This document shows, piece by piece, positions 20,781-31,860 of a DNA stretch of 64,000 bases. The notes under the pieces were generated by a model. The model saw only the letters and a program-made list of their open reading frames with translations, did not search any database and had not been told where the DNA came from. The stretch's first letter is position 1; every line of letters begins with the position of its first letter. A program made the translations under genes and the position numbers. Origin of the DNA: Ariolimax columbianus (taxonomy: Eukaryota > Mollusca > Gastropoda > Stylommatophora > Arionidae); contig JAVGWX010000019.1 of assembly GCA_036924085.1 (NCBI GenBank), forward strand, positions 21,180,293 through 21,244,292, written 5' to 3'.

Positions 20781-20924
20781 AAGATTAGTTGGCAGGGGCA
20801 TAAACTTAAACATAAAGATACACCTAAGTACCTAGGAATTACAATGTATCGCACATTGTCCTACAAAGAACACTGTGATCCGGTGAAACAACAAGTTAGC
20901 ACAATCATAAAACGTACTGAGTAA
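20781..20924 (+). pseudogene. RT thumb fragment of the plus-strand host LINE, spanning unit 1/2 junction
   Basis: The plus-strand frame from 20781 reads KISWQGHKLKHKDTPKYLG, then ITMYRTLSYKEHC and DPVKQQVSTIIKRTE before a stop at 20922-20924. YLGVTLDRTLSYKEHC is a conserved RT palm-thumb signature of LINEs. The downstream part of the same pol (SAHTRL, TGCLKPT, IAQPEIRR) resumes at about 23920, after the minus-strand CR1 element. This is the main evidence for nesting. The 5' part of the host element is missing. Confidence 0.7.
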
Positions 20925-21287
20925 GCTAACAAAGACGGCATAACTTAACTTAACATAACGTTTTATATTAGTTTAGAAAACTCATCAGAGTCTGTAGACA
21001 ACCAGTCCCATTCGCATTATCCTGCTCTAATAACTATGTACATACTATTTATTCTTAAATGCATTAACTGTCTCTGCCTCCACTATTTCCTGGGGCAAAG
21101 CATTCCAAGCATTCACCACTGTCTGAATAATAAAAATGTCCTGTGTCCAATTTGGACCTTTCGTTAGTTAATTTGTATATGTGCTATCATTTTCTCGTTG
21201 GTGGTGGTATTTTGAAAAATTTGTTATAGTCTACTTTAACTTTTCCTGTGATTATATTATCAACTTAGATTAAGTCACGTCTAATTC

Positions 21288-23190
21288 TTGTCTTTTCTAG
21301 ACACTAGCGGCCGGTTTTTTGAGTCTTTCCTCGTAACTGTAATTCTGGAATCCCACTATCAGTTTTGGCGCTCTTATTTGTATCCTTTCCAGCATATTTA
21401 TATCTCTTCTACGATAAGGACTCCACACCTGTACACAGTGTCCGATCTAGGTCTAACTAATGCTTTATACAGTTTGTCAATCACCTCATTACTCCTATGT
21501 TTAATATTTCTTTTTTTTTTATCATACCTATCGTTGCATTTGACTTATTCACTGCTACCTGGACTTGCCTGTATGCTCTATTATTACCCCTATGTCCCTT
21601 TCGTTATCTATCATTCTAGTATTGTTCTCGCCCATTCTGTAATTTTGTTCCATATTGGATCTACCCAAGTGGAAGATTGTACATTTATCTATATTAAACT
21701 CCATTTTCCATTTTACAGACGAGTCTGGAATTTTATCTAAATTCGACCTCAATATATCCACCTCTGCTATAGATGAGACACTCCTACATAGTTTTGTGTC
21801 GTCGGCTAATTTTTCAGTCATGGATCCTCTATCAATGTCCATCGTTTATATATATATCAAGAACAAAATCGGTCCCAAAACCGAGCTCTGTGGCACTCCA
21901 CTTTTTACTTCACACCACTCAGAGTACTCCTTATTGATGCCAATCTCTGTCTTCTTCCCGTTTACCAACTTTCAATCCATTCGGTAACCTACCCATCTAT
22001 CCTATGTGATTTTAACTTTTTAAATAATCTTTGATGAGGTACTATATCAAAAGCCTTTGTAAAATCTAGATAAATAACATCCACTGGTTCTCCCTTATCT
22101 ATGATTTTAGTAATCACCTCCATGCACTCCAATATATTTCTTAAGCACGGTCTCCCTCTAGTAAACCCATGCTGACTATTTCTGATTAGATTTAACCTGT
22201 CTAGATGCATTACAGTGTTTTCTTTAATTATTGACTCTAACAATTTACAGACTATGCTCGTTAAACTTACTTAATTAGCTGGATCTGATTTCTTTCCTCT
22301 TTTGAATAATGGAATCACTCCTGCATCTTTCCAATCTCTTGGAACAATCCATTTTGCAAGTGATTGAGAAAATAATATAGCCAATGGTTTTACTAGTTAG
22401 TCTATTCTTCAAATAGCATTGATGAATGGATACCGTCTTGATCTGTACATTTATCCACTTTTAATCCTTACAATCTTTTTTAGAACCATTTCCTCCGTAA
22501 TACAGAATGATTTTAATCGCACTATATCCATTTGACATTTGAAAATATGTATAGGCTCTGGTATCTTGGAGGAGTCTTCTTTTGTATAGACTGTGCCAAA
22601 GTATCGATTTATGAGATTAGCTATCTCCCGATTTTCTCAGCTTATTGTCACTGTACTGTCTATGAGAAAGCCTACCTTGTCTTTATGTCTTTGTTTATTT
22701 CTAACATTAGAAAAGAAGCTTTTATCATCAGTCTTGATCCTATTAGTAAGTTTTTTTCGAAGTCTATTTTTGCTGCTTTATTTATTTTCTGAGCTATGTT
22801 TTGCTTGTCCAAATATTTTAAATAAATTTCTTTTGATTTACTTGCCTTTATATACTTTGTCCAGGCTTTATTTTTAGCTCTTATACATTTAGCTACAAAT
22901 CTAGTAATCCACTTTTTATAATTGGTGTTTACCTCCATACATAGAACATATTCGACTTTTAGTTGTTCTAAAAGTGTTTGGAAACACTCTCCCTCTTGTT
23001 CAACGTCTGTACCATGACAATATCTTTCCAGTTTATGTGGCCTGTCTGTATCTTTCATCTTCTGTACATCTGTCTTAGAGTAGTCGTATGCTCGCGAGTG
23101 TATATTTACATTTCTCCTTGCTATACGATCCCAAAGGATGATCTGATGGTCGCTTGAGCCAAACAGTTCCCCAAAGGATAAAGTTTTCAA
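21288..23190 (-). pseudogene. CR1-like linker and RT domain, unit 2 copy
   Basis: The linker and RT N-terminus run from GSSDHQIILWDRIARR at 23140 to KIDFEKNLLIGSRLM at about 22710 in one frame. Motif A YLDFTKAFDIVPHQRL is in the frame 22243-21989, and motif C LADDTKL in 21842-21555. The stop before VSLTS is shared with the other units. Confidence 0.85.
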
Positions 23191-23299
23191 TCATATTTGT
23201 CTATGTAGCAAATATTAGGTCGAGTAAGTTTTTGCCTCTGGTAGCTTCCTCTACATGATAAATCAATACAATTATCACTTCACAAAAGGATTAAACTTT

Positions 23300-23795
23300 G
23301 CAAATGCTTATGCCATATCCCATTTTATTTCAGGAAAATTGAAATGCCCCATTAAAAATAATTTCCCAGCACTAGTCTTTTTTATGTTACTAATTAGATC
23401 CTCATCTTCTTCTTTTGTACTTGAAGAAAATCTGTAGTGTTCTCCAACTATTGTTTTTTTCCCGCTATTATCTTCTACTCCCCATACACTTTCATGTTTG
23501 TTGTCAGATGATAGATCATCTTGTAAAGTTATATTTACTCTATTTGCACAGTATAATAAAACGCCCCCTTCACTAGCCTTGTACCTAACTACCCAATCCT
23601 TCCTTAACATTGCATATCCCTCTATTTCAAGTTCCCTATCCGCAATGCCCTCATATGTCAATGATTCTGTTAATCCTATTAAATCTGACTTTTCTTCCTC
23701 TACATACATTTCCAATTCCTCACGTTTATTTACTTTGCTTCTAACATTTGCATAACATATTGTAAGTACTGTGTTGTTGTTTTTCCCGTTTCTGA
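23300..23795 (-). pseudogene. CR1-like endonuclease domain, unit 2 copy
   Basis: A 135-codon frame (23715-23308) holds most of the domain uninterrupted: EEEKSDLIGLTESLTYEG, ELEIEGYAMLRKDWVVRY, GGVLLYCANRVNITLQ and LFLMGHFNFPEIKWDM. The conserved TESW is TESL here, and GDFN is GHFN as in all units. Confidence 0.85.
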
Positions 23796-23919
23796 ATTAG
23801 ATTTGTTAGTTGAATTACTGACACATCGTTTCCACTGCCACTCATTCCTGAACATTGTAACGATCGTTCCATTCGCTGTTTCTTTATGTTTCTAGTACCA
23901 CCTCTCCGTCCCCTAGGGT

Positions 23920-24690
23920 GTGTAGATTGTCATGTCTTGTGTCCACTGTGTGGGGGGCATCACCAACGGTATTAAACATCGGCCCTCGCATTGGACATTT
24001 CTGATGCAGAACACGTCTCGCCTGTATGGAACGAGTCAACTCACACGAGACTCGTCCATGTGACAGTACATCAGGCATGTCCCATTGTTACAGGATGCCT
24101 TAAGCCAACACTAAAGCGATAAGTTGATGTAATCGCTGACATCGCACAACCAGAAATCAGGAGATGCTACGCGAAATAGAAAAGCAGTCCTGTGATCAGA
24201 GACACAACCCCACCACCCCTTTTCTCAATAATCCAGAAGAGGAGCGACTGAAATTAAGGAGCAGTTTACTTCACAGTGTACAGTTTACAGACCAGGAGCC
24301 TGAGCAAAACCGCACCGTAATATGGCGTCAAAGATATGGAGAGGAATGGATGGAGATCAAAGAAGAACTGACGGAGTATAATATGTCATTCCCTGTGTGG
24401 AAATCTCTGAACAAACTACGAAAAGAAGTATCCAGGTGCAGATCGAACTTGAACAAATGGGGACATGCGGACGACGATGTATACCAACGGAGAACCATCC
24501 ACAACCCCGGCATCTGTATAACTGTATAACACACATATAACTGTCCAAAAATGAAAATGCAAGAACCATGTATTTTTTTCCGGTCTCATGACAGCCAATG
24601 AAAACGCTTCCAATGCAGTTGTTTTCTGACCCAATACTTTCGGAAGTTGTTGGACACGTAAAATAAGACACGGAAAGTAAGTAAGTAAGA
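23920..24690 (+). pseudogene. Host LINE pol C-terminus, unit 2 copy
   Basis: The 121-codon frame 24164-24529 reads VIWRQRYGEEWMEIKEELTE and VWKSLNKLRKEVSRCRSNLN followed by KWGHADDD, keeping the KWG that is a stop in unit 1. The cysteine-rich end (CDCG) expected after it is replaced by VYQRRTIHNPG. The 3' tail AAGTAAGTAAG lies near 24673-24690. Confidence 0.65.
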
Positions 24691-25029
24691 GTTTGAGAGA
24701 AAGCTCAAGAAACAATATCCAGTATATATTCGTCTTCTTCTGCGTTCATCCTCAGATCAAGGTTCTGGTTTCTCTTACAAAGGGCACCGTTGTGTGTAAG
24801 GCTGTTTCATCTCCATACAGTTTTTGTTTAATATCTGTTTCACGAGGCCAGTATTGTTCTCTCTTTTCCTGCGTGAGCGTGCAGCTTTGCAGGATGTGTT
24901 CCACAGTCATGATATGTTCCCCACATGGGCAAATGTCATCTGTCCCAATCCTGATTTTGGTCTAAATATGATCCTTGAGTCTGCTATGCCCAGTTCCTAG
25001 TCTGAAGATGATGACTTGCTCTTCTCTAG

Positions 25030-25646
25030 TTAAGTTATAGTAGCTGTCTTCTTTTCGGAAGTTGGGTGTTGATCAGCCCATTTTACCCTTAAGTTAAACA
25101 TGGTCGTGGCATCATTATATGTGATGCTCAGGTCTGTTTGTGGGGATGCTCCTCCACTCTTTGCTAGTTTGTCTGCTGCTTCATTGCTTTCAATAATGCA
25201 TTCGGATGGGATCCACTGTTTGACCAATCTTGGGTGTTCTGCTGAGAGCTGTCAGGGAGAACATATTGCTCGAGATCTTCATCTTTGTGTTTTTTTAGTG
25301 CTGCTATTACTGACGCGGCAACAGTCAGGAATACAATGTTTTCTTGTTGGATATCTGTATTTTGGATGACAAACTCAGCTGCGGCCTTCAGTGCTTCAGC
25401 TTCTGCACCGAAATTATTGGAATATGTTCCCGATGTTAATACTCGTGTTTTTTCTTCTCCATTCCTTAGTCTGTAACAGACCCCTCCACCTCCATTAGAT
25501 GTGGCTTTGTTAGATGAGCCATCTGTATATACGTGTGTCCATGTTTCTGGGGGGTATACTCTAATAAGATATTCCTCTGTGATAAATGTCCTTTCTGAAT
25601 CTGTCTGAGTTTCCTTTTTCCCTATTCCCTCTATGATTTCTACCAT
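25030..25646 (-). pseudogene. I-group RNase H, C1 unit 2 copy
   Basis: The frame 25646-25164 runs from YTDGSSNKATSNGGGG through FGAEAEALKAAAEF and FLTVAASVIAAL to DLEQYVLPDSSQQN. The third acidic residue is Val (codon at 25320-25322), as in unit 1 and unlike unit 3. WIPSECIIESNEAADKL follows in the next frame. Confidence 0.85.
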
Positions 25647-25672
25647 CTTTGGTCTGCTCTTGCCAAGTTCTT

Positions 25673-26468
25673 TTGTTTTTTTATATGAAATGGTTTATCT
25701 TTAATCTCCCTCTTCCCATGCGATTTATCCGGTCATGTATTGGGTGATCAGGGATTCGTTTGAACTTCTTCCCCTGTTGGAATGTTTTTTGGTCTCTGCG
25801 CGTCTCCAAACTTTCGAATCGTGTGATGTTTTCCATTGCTAATATTGGTGTTGTTCTCATAGCTCCAGTGATGATACGTATAACTTGCTTTTGAGTTGTA
25901 TTTATTTTGTGAAAGTTATTCTTTGTTTCTGTGGACCATGCTGCTATCTAGTATTCTAGCACTGGTCTCACATAACCTATGTACAGTTTCTTTAGGGTGC
26001 CCGTGTCCGCTCCCCATGTTGAGCCTGATATCTCCCTCATAATCGCCATTCTGTTCTAAGCTTTCTTGGTGCCTATCAAAGAGTAGAGTCTGGCCATTTA
26101 CTTTCAGGATTACTTCTTGTGGCTTGGGAGATAGAGAGAAGAGTGTGTACGTGGTTTTAGATTCGTTTGTAGCGATTTGCAATTTTTGTGTCCATATCTC
26201 AATATTATTTAGTGCCTCCTGCATTTGGTTTCTAACTACAGGTGTAGACTCTTCGGATGTCCACAGTGCCAAATCATCTGCATATAATGCACTGTGTACT
26301 CTTTTAGGGATTTCTGAGATTATATCATTGATATATATATATATATATGAGGGACAGCATGGGTGAGAGTATTCCACCTTGTGGGACTCCTTGTTACATT
26401 TTCATCTTTTTGTTGAGTTGTCCTTTGAGTTGCACTCTTGCTGTCCTGTTATCTAGATAATCACTGAT
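25673..26468 (-). pseudogene. I-group RT palm, C1 unit 2 copy
   Basis: The 153-codon frame (26377-25916) reads INDIISEIPKRVHSALYADD, then LALWTSEESTPVVRNQM, with the catalytic YADD intact. The AT dinucleotide run at 26331-26348 is a few bases longer than in unit 1 and shifts the upstream frame. Motif A and the fingers are missing. Confidence 0.8.
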
Positions 26469-26508
26469 CCTTCTTCTTCTTCTTACGCTGTCAGACGTCA
26501 ACCTTATA
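26469..26508 (-). mobile_element. Micro 3' end of an I-group LINE, unit 2 copy
   Basis: A shorter CTT run than in units 1 and 3, followed by ACGCTGTCAGACGTCAACC. Same position between C1 and the CR1 fragment. Confidence 0.65.
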
Positions 26509-26986
26509 AACCTGTATTAAGTCACCACGAATTCTTCTCTCTTCTACACACTGTAGGCCGGTTTTTCCTCATAACTGTAATTCTGGAATCCCACTATCAG
26601 CGTTGTCGCTCTTTTCTGTAATCTTTCCAGCATCTTTGTATCCCCTCTATGATAAGGACTCCACCCCTGTATACATAACTCCAACCTAGGTCTAACTAAT
26701 GCTTTTTAAAGTTTGACTATCACTTCCTTGCTCCTATGTTTAATATTTCTTGTTATCATACCTAACATTGCATTTGCCTTTTTCACTGCTACCTGAACTT
26801 ACTCACGCACCTTACCTGTATGATCTAGTATAACTTCTAAGTCCCTTTCCTTATCTATTTTTCTAATATTGTTCTCTCCCATTCTGTAATTATGTTTCAT
26901 ATTGGATCTACCCATGTGGCTGACTGTACATTTATCTACATTAAACTCCATTTGCGAGCTTACAAACCACTTAATATCAAGCAAAA
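26509..26986 (-). mobile_element. CR1-like RT C-terminal fragment, unit 2 copy
   Basis: Complete form of the fragment, with both stretches that unit 1 has lost. The frame 26984-26799 reads SSQMEFNVDKCTVSHMGRSN and RKIDKERDLEVILDHTGK, equivalent to the region after motif C of the large CR1 element. Confidence 0.85.
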
Positions 26987-27026
26987 TTGATTAGTAAACA
27001 ACATCTTGTCTCGAAAGCTAAAATAG

Positions 27027-27320
27027 TTTCTTCTTCTTCTTCGTTCGTCTTCAGACCTCAACTTCAATGATTTTAACGAAGGCAGCAATCGACTCAAGGC
27101 TCTGTAGGCTTCCGGACAACTTCTCGTGGAAGGACACTGGCTGTTGCCAATTGTTACTTCTTTTGTCGGTATACAGCGGACAGGACTGCAAAATATATTA
27201 TGCCTTCATTGGAGCTGTGACGCAGGCACAAATGTCTGTAGTGCCAATCTTGAACTTGTTGTACAGATGGCATCTGAGTCTGTTGTGACCTGTGCGTAGC
27301 CGGAACATGATCACCTGGTC
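27027..27320 (-). pseudogene. I-group LINE fragment C2, unit 2 copy, truncated by deletion
   Basis: Only the C-terminal end remains (FRLRTGHNRLRCHLYNKFK to KLYGSLQSLES-like). The RNase H half is removed by the 507-bp deletion at 27320/27321. The stop TAA at 27198-27200 is shared with unit 1. Confidence 0.75.
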
Positions 27321-27419
27321 GAGTTACAGATCGGCTGTTGTGAAAGTGATTTTCTACAAATGACATGCAACATTATGATGATGATGATGAAGATAATAAT
27401 GATGATAATGATGAAAGTG
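27321..27419 (+). mobile_element. Remnant of RTE-like tail with GAT microsatellite, unit 2 copy
   Basis: Begins directly at GAGTTACAGATCGGCTG, the last codons before the stop, followed by the shortest GAT-rich run of the three units (27374-27414). The RPRKRW segment lies in the deleted 507 bp. Confidence 0.5.
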
Positions 27420-29710
27420 AGCGATTTTTCGTGCTATGTAATAATGCTTGTTGTATTATACAATAATATATGTGACTTTATTGTTGACGTAGATCTAGCA
27501 AATACTATTTTCATTTATAAACATCATTGCATAATTTCAGAAGTGCCGGTTATGCTAGCAATCAGCTAGAGGTTAGTGATATTTAAGATAATATATGTGG
27601 GTAACTGAGACGCTAGTCCGGTCAAGCATATTGTCCAGGACGTTGCGTCAGGGTCAATCACAATGGTGTTCGTCCATCACGAACTTTTACTTTTTGCACC
27701 TAGCCAGTCCATCCAGTCGAGTATTCTGTAAATCCGCGTTGTGGATGGGTGGGAAGATGGCTGACGAGTCCGATTTGGGAACTGCATATTCGCAGTCAGT
27801 GAAAGCAGAAAAAGTTTGCTTCGCGAGACGGTGATCATGATTGTCAGCAAATCCATGTACCTCACCCGCTTTATTGCTCAGCAAGGTGTCCCGCAACTGA
27901 CGCAGCTTTTTGACTATAGTTTAGCTTGTCAGCGGACCTACGCTCTCTACTCGCCCGTCGTCATAGGACTCGACTGTGTTAGTACTGGATACATGAAAAG
28001 AGAATGACTTGCGCGATGAATTTCCTTTAAGTGAGAAAGGGTTGCGCAGTTTGTCGACCTCACTCTCTCGCTCGAGTCCAACTTTAACCAGTGGCAAGAC
28101 AATTCAGTACGACTGGATATGAGCTCGGGTGCAGTGGATGACCACGGCTGCTCAAGTGACTGGCCGTGTTCTGTGCGATCCACACCGATCAGCACATTTG
28201 CTGTCAGGGTAGTGAGATGACGAGTTGCCTGCTTAGCTGGCTAGGCTTGAGCAGGGCAGGGCATTTCTAAAAAAAAGCTTTCCCTTTTCTTGGCTTCCTA
28301 CTTTTTCTTTGACCACCTCTCCTGCCCCTTTTCTTTCCGTACGTTTGTTTGGGTCTCTCACTCACAAGGACTCCGAGGTAGGCAAGACGTCTTGTCACCT
28401 CCAGTGGTAACCAGTGACGCCTATACAACTCCGGTCTAAGTGTCATCAAGGTGCCTCTAGAGTACGTGTGCATTTTTGCTGCACGGCCTAGCGATTTTGG
28501 GCTCACGCGTTGTTGGAAATAGGAGACGATAGGTTTAGAGCTCGACCACAACTAGAATACGGCAAGACATAAGTCAAGGCGACTGGGGTAAATCAGGATG
28601 CATGCCAACCTTCAAGACCAGGTGTCGCTTGAAACTTGCGGGATTCGATCGGCTACAGTTTCCGTTCATCCAGTTGATGCTTCAACTCCTGTGATTAAAC
28701 GACGGATTGACAATAACCACCTCAGATCTGATGTCACTGTTCGTGTCTAAATTTCTGAAGTACAGCGGGTGCAGCATCAAGGGAGAATTCTTCTGTTTTT
28801 TTCCCTCTTTACACCTTTAGAAATCACCAATTACATTTGTCAGCTTCAGATATCAGGGTCTGACCTACTTACTGACGTACCTAAAGCTAACCAAGTACTC
28901 AAAAAATGACTGCTGAAGTCGGATGTATCGGAACGATAGGTGCAAATATCCCAGTCAAGCTATAAACTACGACAAAACGCATTCCGTTCTCTGGACAACA
29001 TTTTGCTACTTAAGCCCTATCAGGGCTTGGTGGTGCAAGATTGAGAACAAACGACCCTAGGCCAGCCAGCCATATAATAAAAAAAAACAGAATTCAATAC
29101 TGGAGAAAACACTAAAAAGCTATATTTCTTTTTTTGCCTCGTTTACCTTGGTTCCTAAGACGCAGCATATTGTTCTGTGTTTTGCACTTTACAGCCTGGT
29201 TAAACCATATTCAGCACGAAATGTAATAGGTGTACGACCCTGTCAGATCAGGAATCTGAACACAGACATGTTTTGTTTGTGAGCCATCGAAACTTCGCAA
29301 CCACGTATGAACACTTCTATAAAAGCCTAATGCATGCAATTCAAATTCATATCTTTTCTATCGTTATCGCTGCTTGTTTCAAATATATCAATAACATGAC
29401 CTCCCATAGTGTTTTCGGGGTCCCTTACTGAGAATGGTAGAATATAACCGCCACAGAATACTGTCACAGTAGGTCAAGGGCAAACAATCTTAAGGTGAGC
29501 GATGTATGTATTTCTACTGAGTGGCCAAAACATTCATTGCATGTTGAACGCGAGGACTAAGAGTTGTCCATGGATTTGGCAATCTCAAAAAGTACAAATT
29601 ATCGCTACCGTACTGCAAATAACTAGAAAAAGTCTTTCCTAAAAGCTGGTTATGGTAAGTCAAATACAAAGCTGGACCTGTGCTTCAACAAAAAGAGATG
29701 AGTGATCTTG
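27420..29710. other. Unassigned block, unit 2
   Basis: Same unassigned sequence as 6976-9261; nothing recognisable beyond the basic motif at 28267-28551. Confidence 0.6.
28267..28551 (-). pseudogene. Possible LINE ORF2 leader with RGRRGG motif, unit 2 copy
   Basis: 94-codon open frame with LRPELYRRHWLPLEVTRRL, AYLGVLVSERPKQTYG and KKRGRRGGQRKSRKPRKGK. No endonuclease motif follows. Could be chance or an unrelated short protein. Confidence 0.35.
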
Positions 29711-29975
29711 ATTTAACTTAACTTAACGTCCAAATACTGGTTTAGAAGACTGCAGAGTCTGTACGCAAACAGTTTCATTTACATGTCATTGCTCAATAAG
29801 CTATGCGCATCCAATTTATTCTTAAATACATTAACTGCCCTTGCTTCCATCACTTCCTGTGGAAATGCATTCCAAGCATTCACCACTCTGTCACCACTCT
29901 ATGACTAAAGAAATATTTCCTAATATCCAATCTTGACATTTCTTTAGTTAATTTAAAGCTATGCCTTCTTGTTCT
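29711..29975 (-). mobile_element. CR1-like LINE 3' end fragment, unit 2 copy
   Basis: Same TTAACTTAACTTAACG tail and 3' UTR words as 9262-9526. Confidence 0.8.
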
Positions 29976-30187
29976 TATTTGATTGATTGAACTCTATGCA
30001 TGTATTGAAAGGCGTGACAAAAGAGAGTTGTGCATGAGGATAGCAACCTCATCATGCAAGTAAACTGTTACATAAACTCCTACAGCAAGATCATGCAAAG
30101 CTTTTTGATGAAGTCATCTTGATGGAGGTTGACTGTACTTGTACTGATGTGCTTCGGTTGGCCCGAAAAATGTCAAGATAAGAGATC
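29976..30187. other. Unassigned spacer, unit 2
   Basis: Counterpart of 9527-9738; nothing recognisable. Confidence 0.5.
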
Positions 30188-30439
30188 TTCCTTGTTCGTC
30201 TTCAGACCTCGAATTCAATTACTCTAACGAATGCAGCAGTTGACTTGAGGGTCCGAGCACTTCTGTACAGCTACTTGTGGAAGGACACTGGTTGTTGCCA
30301 AATACTACTCTTTGTCGGTATACGATGGGCAGGACTGCAAAATGTGTTCTGATGTCATGGGGGATATGCCGAGAAGATAGATGGCCAGCTAGAGTCGTTG
30401 CCTTGTGTTTTAAGTCAAGTCAGGTAATCCTCATACTCA
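30188..30439 (-). mobile_element. I-group LINE 3' end fragment D, unit 2 copy
   Basis: CTTCCTTGTTCGTCTTCAGA terminus and the same C-terminal relic as 9739-9990. Confidence 0.65.
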
Positions 30440-31255
30440 ACCATTGTCTTTCGTGTTGATCGTCCACGGTAACGATTGATGAGTCTCGGGCAGCGTGGAG
30501 GACAGACGCAGTAGAATCAAAATGTCTCAGCCAGGTGTTCCGCGGGAGACGCCATTAGTGGTGAGGTCTTGTATTTCGTATAGTGTAAAGTGCAGAATCT
30601 GCAACAAAAGAAATATTATTTGTAAGATTCTGTGTTTACTTTAATCTTAGTCTTAGTAGACCTGTAATTCTACAAGGGAAGATGACCCTGTGGAGGTCTC
30701 AGCTGTGGTTTTAGCTGGATAAAAGAGGGGTGATGATTTCCTGCTTAGCGTGTTAGGCTCGAGCAGCTTATTATTCCGCTGTGTTAAGACAAGTGCCAAG
30801 AAGTTTGGTTAATAGATCTGCAAGTGCATCTTAAAAGACTCAAACACTAGACCAACTTGACCCGCAGCATGTTAGGCGCCATCTATGCTGCTCTTAACAA
30901 ACCAACTAAGCATGGCCGGTGTTGTGCCATGTCACACAGTTAGTCGCCTCTTATGACATGCTCTATGTAGGGCAGTGGTGCTATTCTTGTCATTGCCATA
31001 CCCACAGATCCAGAATAATTCGGGATGTTTACTGTAGTACGCCGCCCATACAGAGGGTTAGAGGACATATATTGCTTATACAGAGAATACTAGTTGTTTT
31101 TGCTTGTGAATGCACATATCGACAAAGGGATATGTTGCTACTCAGATATTAAGCTCGCAATATCGCTAGACCTATAAACGAATAATGTGAATCGCAATGT
31201 AAACATACAATTCCCTAGTAGTGGATCCAACGGGAAGCTTCGACTGGGGTTTATT
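30440..31255. other. Unassigned region, unit 2
   Basis: Counterpart of 9991-10736 plus about 70 bp (31186-31255) that belong to the block absent from unit 1. No recognisable gene. Confidence 0.5.
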
Positions 31256-31672
31256 TCTTCTTCTTCTTTTTCATTCGTCTTCAGACATCAAATGCAATGA
31301 CTCTAATGAAGTCATCAGTCGACTCAAGGCTCTGTACGCTTCCGTACAGCTTCTCGTGGAATGACACTAGCTGTTGCCAAATGCTACTTCTTTTGTCGGT
31401 ATACTGCGGATATGACTGCAAAATATGTTCTGCCTTCATGGGGGCTGTGCCGAAGGCACGAAAGTCTGTAGTACCAATCTTGAACTTGTTATACAGATCA
31501 CATCTCAGACTGTTGTGACCTGTGCGTAGCCGGAGAATCATCATCATGTCTCGCCTGGAGGGTTTATGGTAGGCATCGTTTTCTATGTGACCAGGGTGGT
31601 CGTTTTTTTACATTTTGCACTGTACGTTGCCCTGATGAATGCTTTAGTCTCATTGTATGTAATTTCTGTATC
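31256..31672 (-). mobile_element. I-group LINE 3' end fragment E, unit 2 copy
   Basis: The 88-codon frame 31547-31281 reads ILRLRTGHNSLRCDLYNKFK, ILQSYPQYTDKRSSIWQQL and HEKLYGSVQSLESTDDFI, the I-group C-terminal end. The 3' end is GAA-tailed (CTTCTTCTTC at 31256). Truncation lies near TAATTTCTGTA at 31671. Absent from unit 1 because of its 1,928-bp deletion. Confidence 0.8.
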
Positions 31673-31860
31673 TAACGTAGGTTAGGTTCTTGATTTTGTA
31701 CCATAGCGGTATTTTAACCCTTCCTATCTATTTTTTATACTCCACAGGCGATAAGAGGGAGACTAGAACATGAGGGAACTACGTTTTAAACTCTCCCAGT
31801 TTTACCACTATAATCGCTCAGCAATTTATATAATGTACAGAGCGACACTATGCATTATTG
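31673..31860. other. Spacer between LINE E and satellite, unit 2
   Basis: About 190 bp with no repeat structure or motif; present also in unit 3. Confidence 0.5.

Larger units (their letters stand above)
53..20913 (+). repeat. Macrosatellite unit 1 (20,861 bp)
   Basis: First of three head-to-tail copies. The offset to unit 2 is 20861 at the start, falls to about 20449 near 10.5 kb, jumps to 22377 after 10.74 kb and ends at 22763, reflecting indels only; order and orientation of all components are conserved. Private features are a 1,928-bp absence at 10736/10737, about 101 bp missing from the CR1 fragment near 5.73-5.9 kb, and only three 133-bp higher-order repeats. The phase of the unit is set by the array edge at 53 and is otherwise arbitrary. 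Confidence 0.95.
20940..23880 (-). mobile_element. CR1-like non-LTR retrotransposon, unit 2 copy
   Basis: Copy of the element at 79-3020 with the same tail, domain order and lesions. It is inserted in the host LINE, with the RT fragment 20781-20924 on one side and the C-terminal part from 23920 on the other. The linker frame is longer here than in units 1 and 3 (172 codons, 23190-22672). Confidence 0.85.
24732..26468 (-). mobile_element. I-group LINE fragment C1, unit 2 copy
   Basis: Most complete C1 copy. The 3' tail CTTCTTC is at 24733, RNase H at 25646-25030, the RT palm at 26377-25916, and the 5' end abuts the CTT run at 26469. About 13 bp more than unit 1 precede the tail (24708-24720), shared with unit 3. 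Confidence 0.8.
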
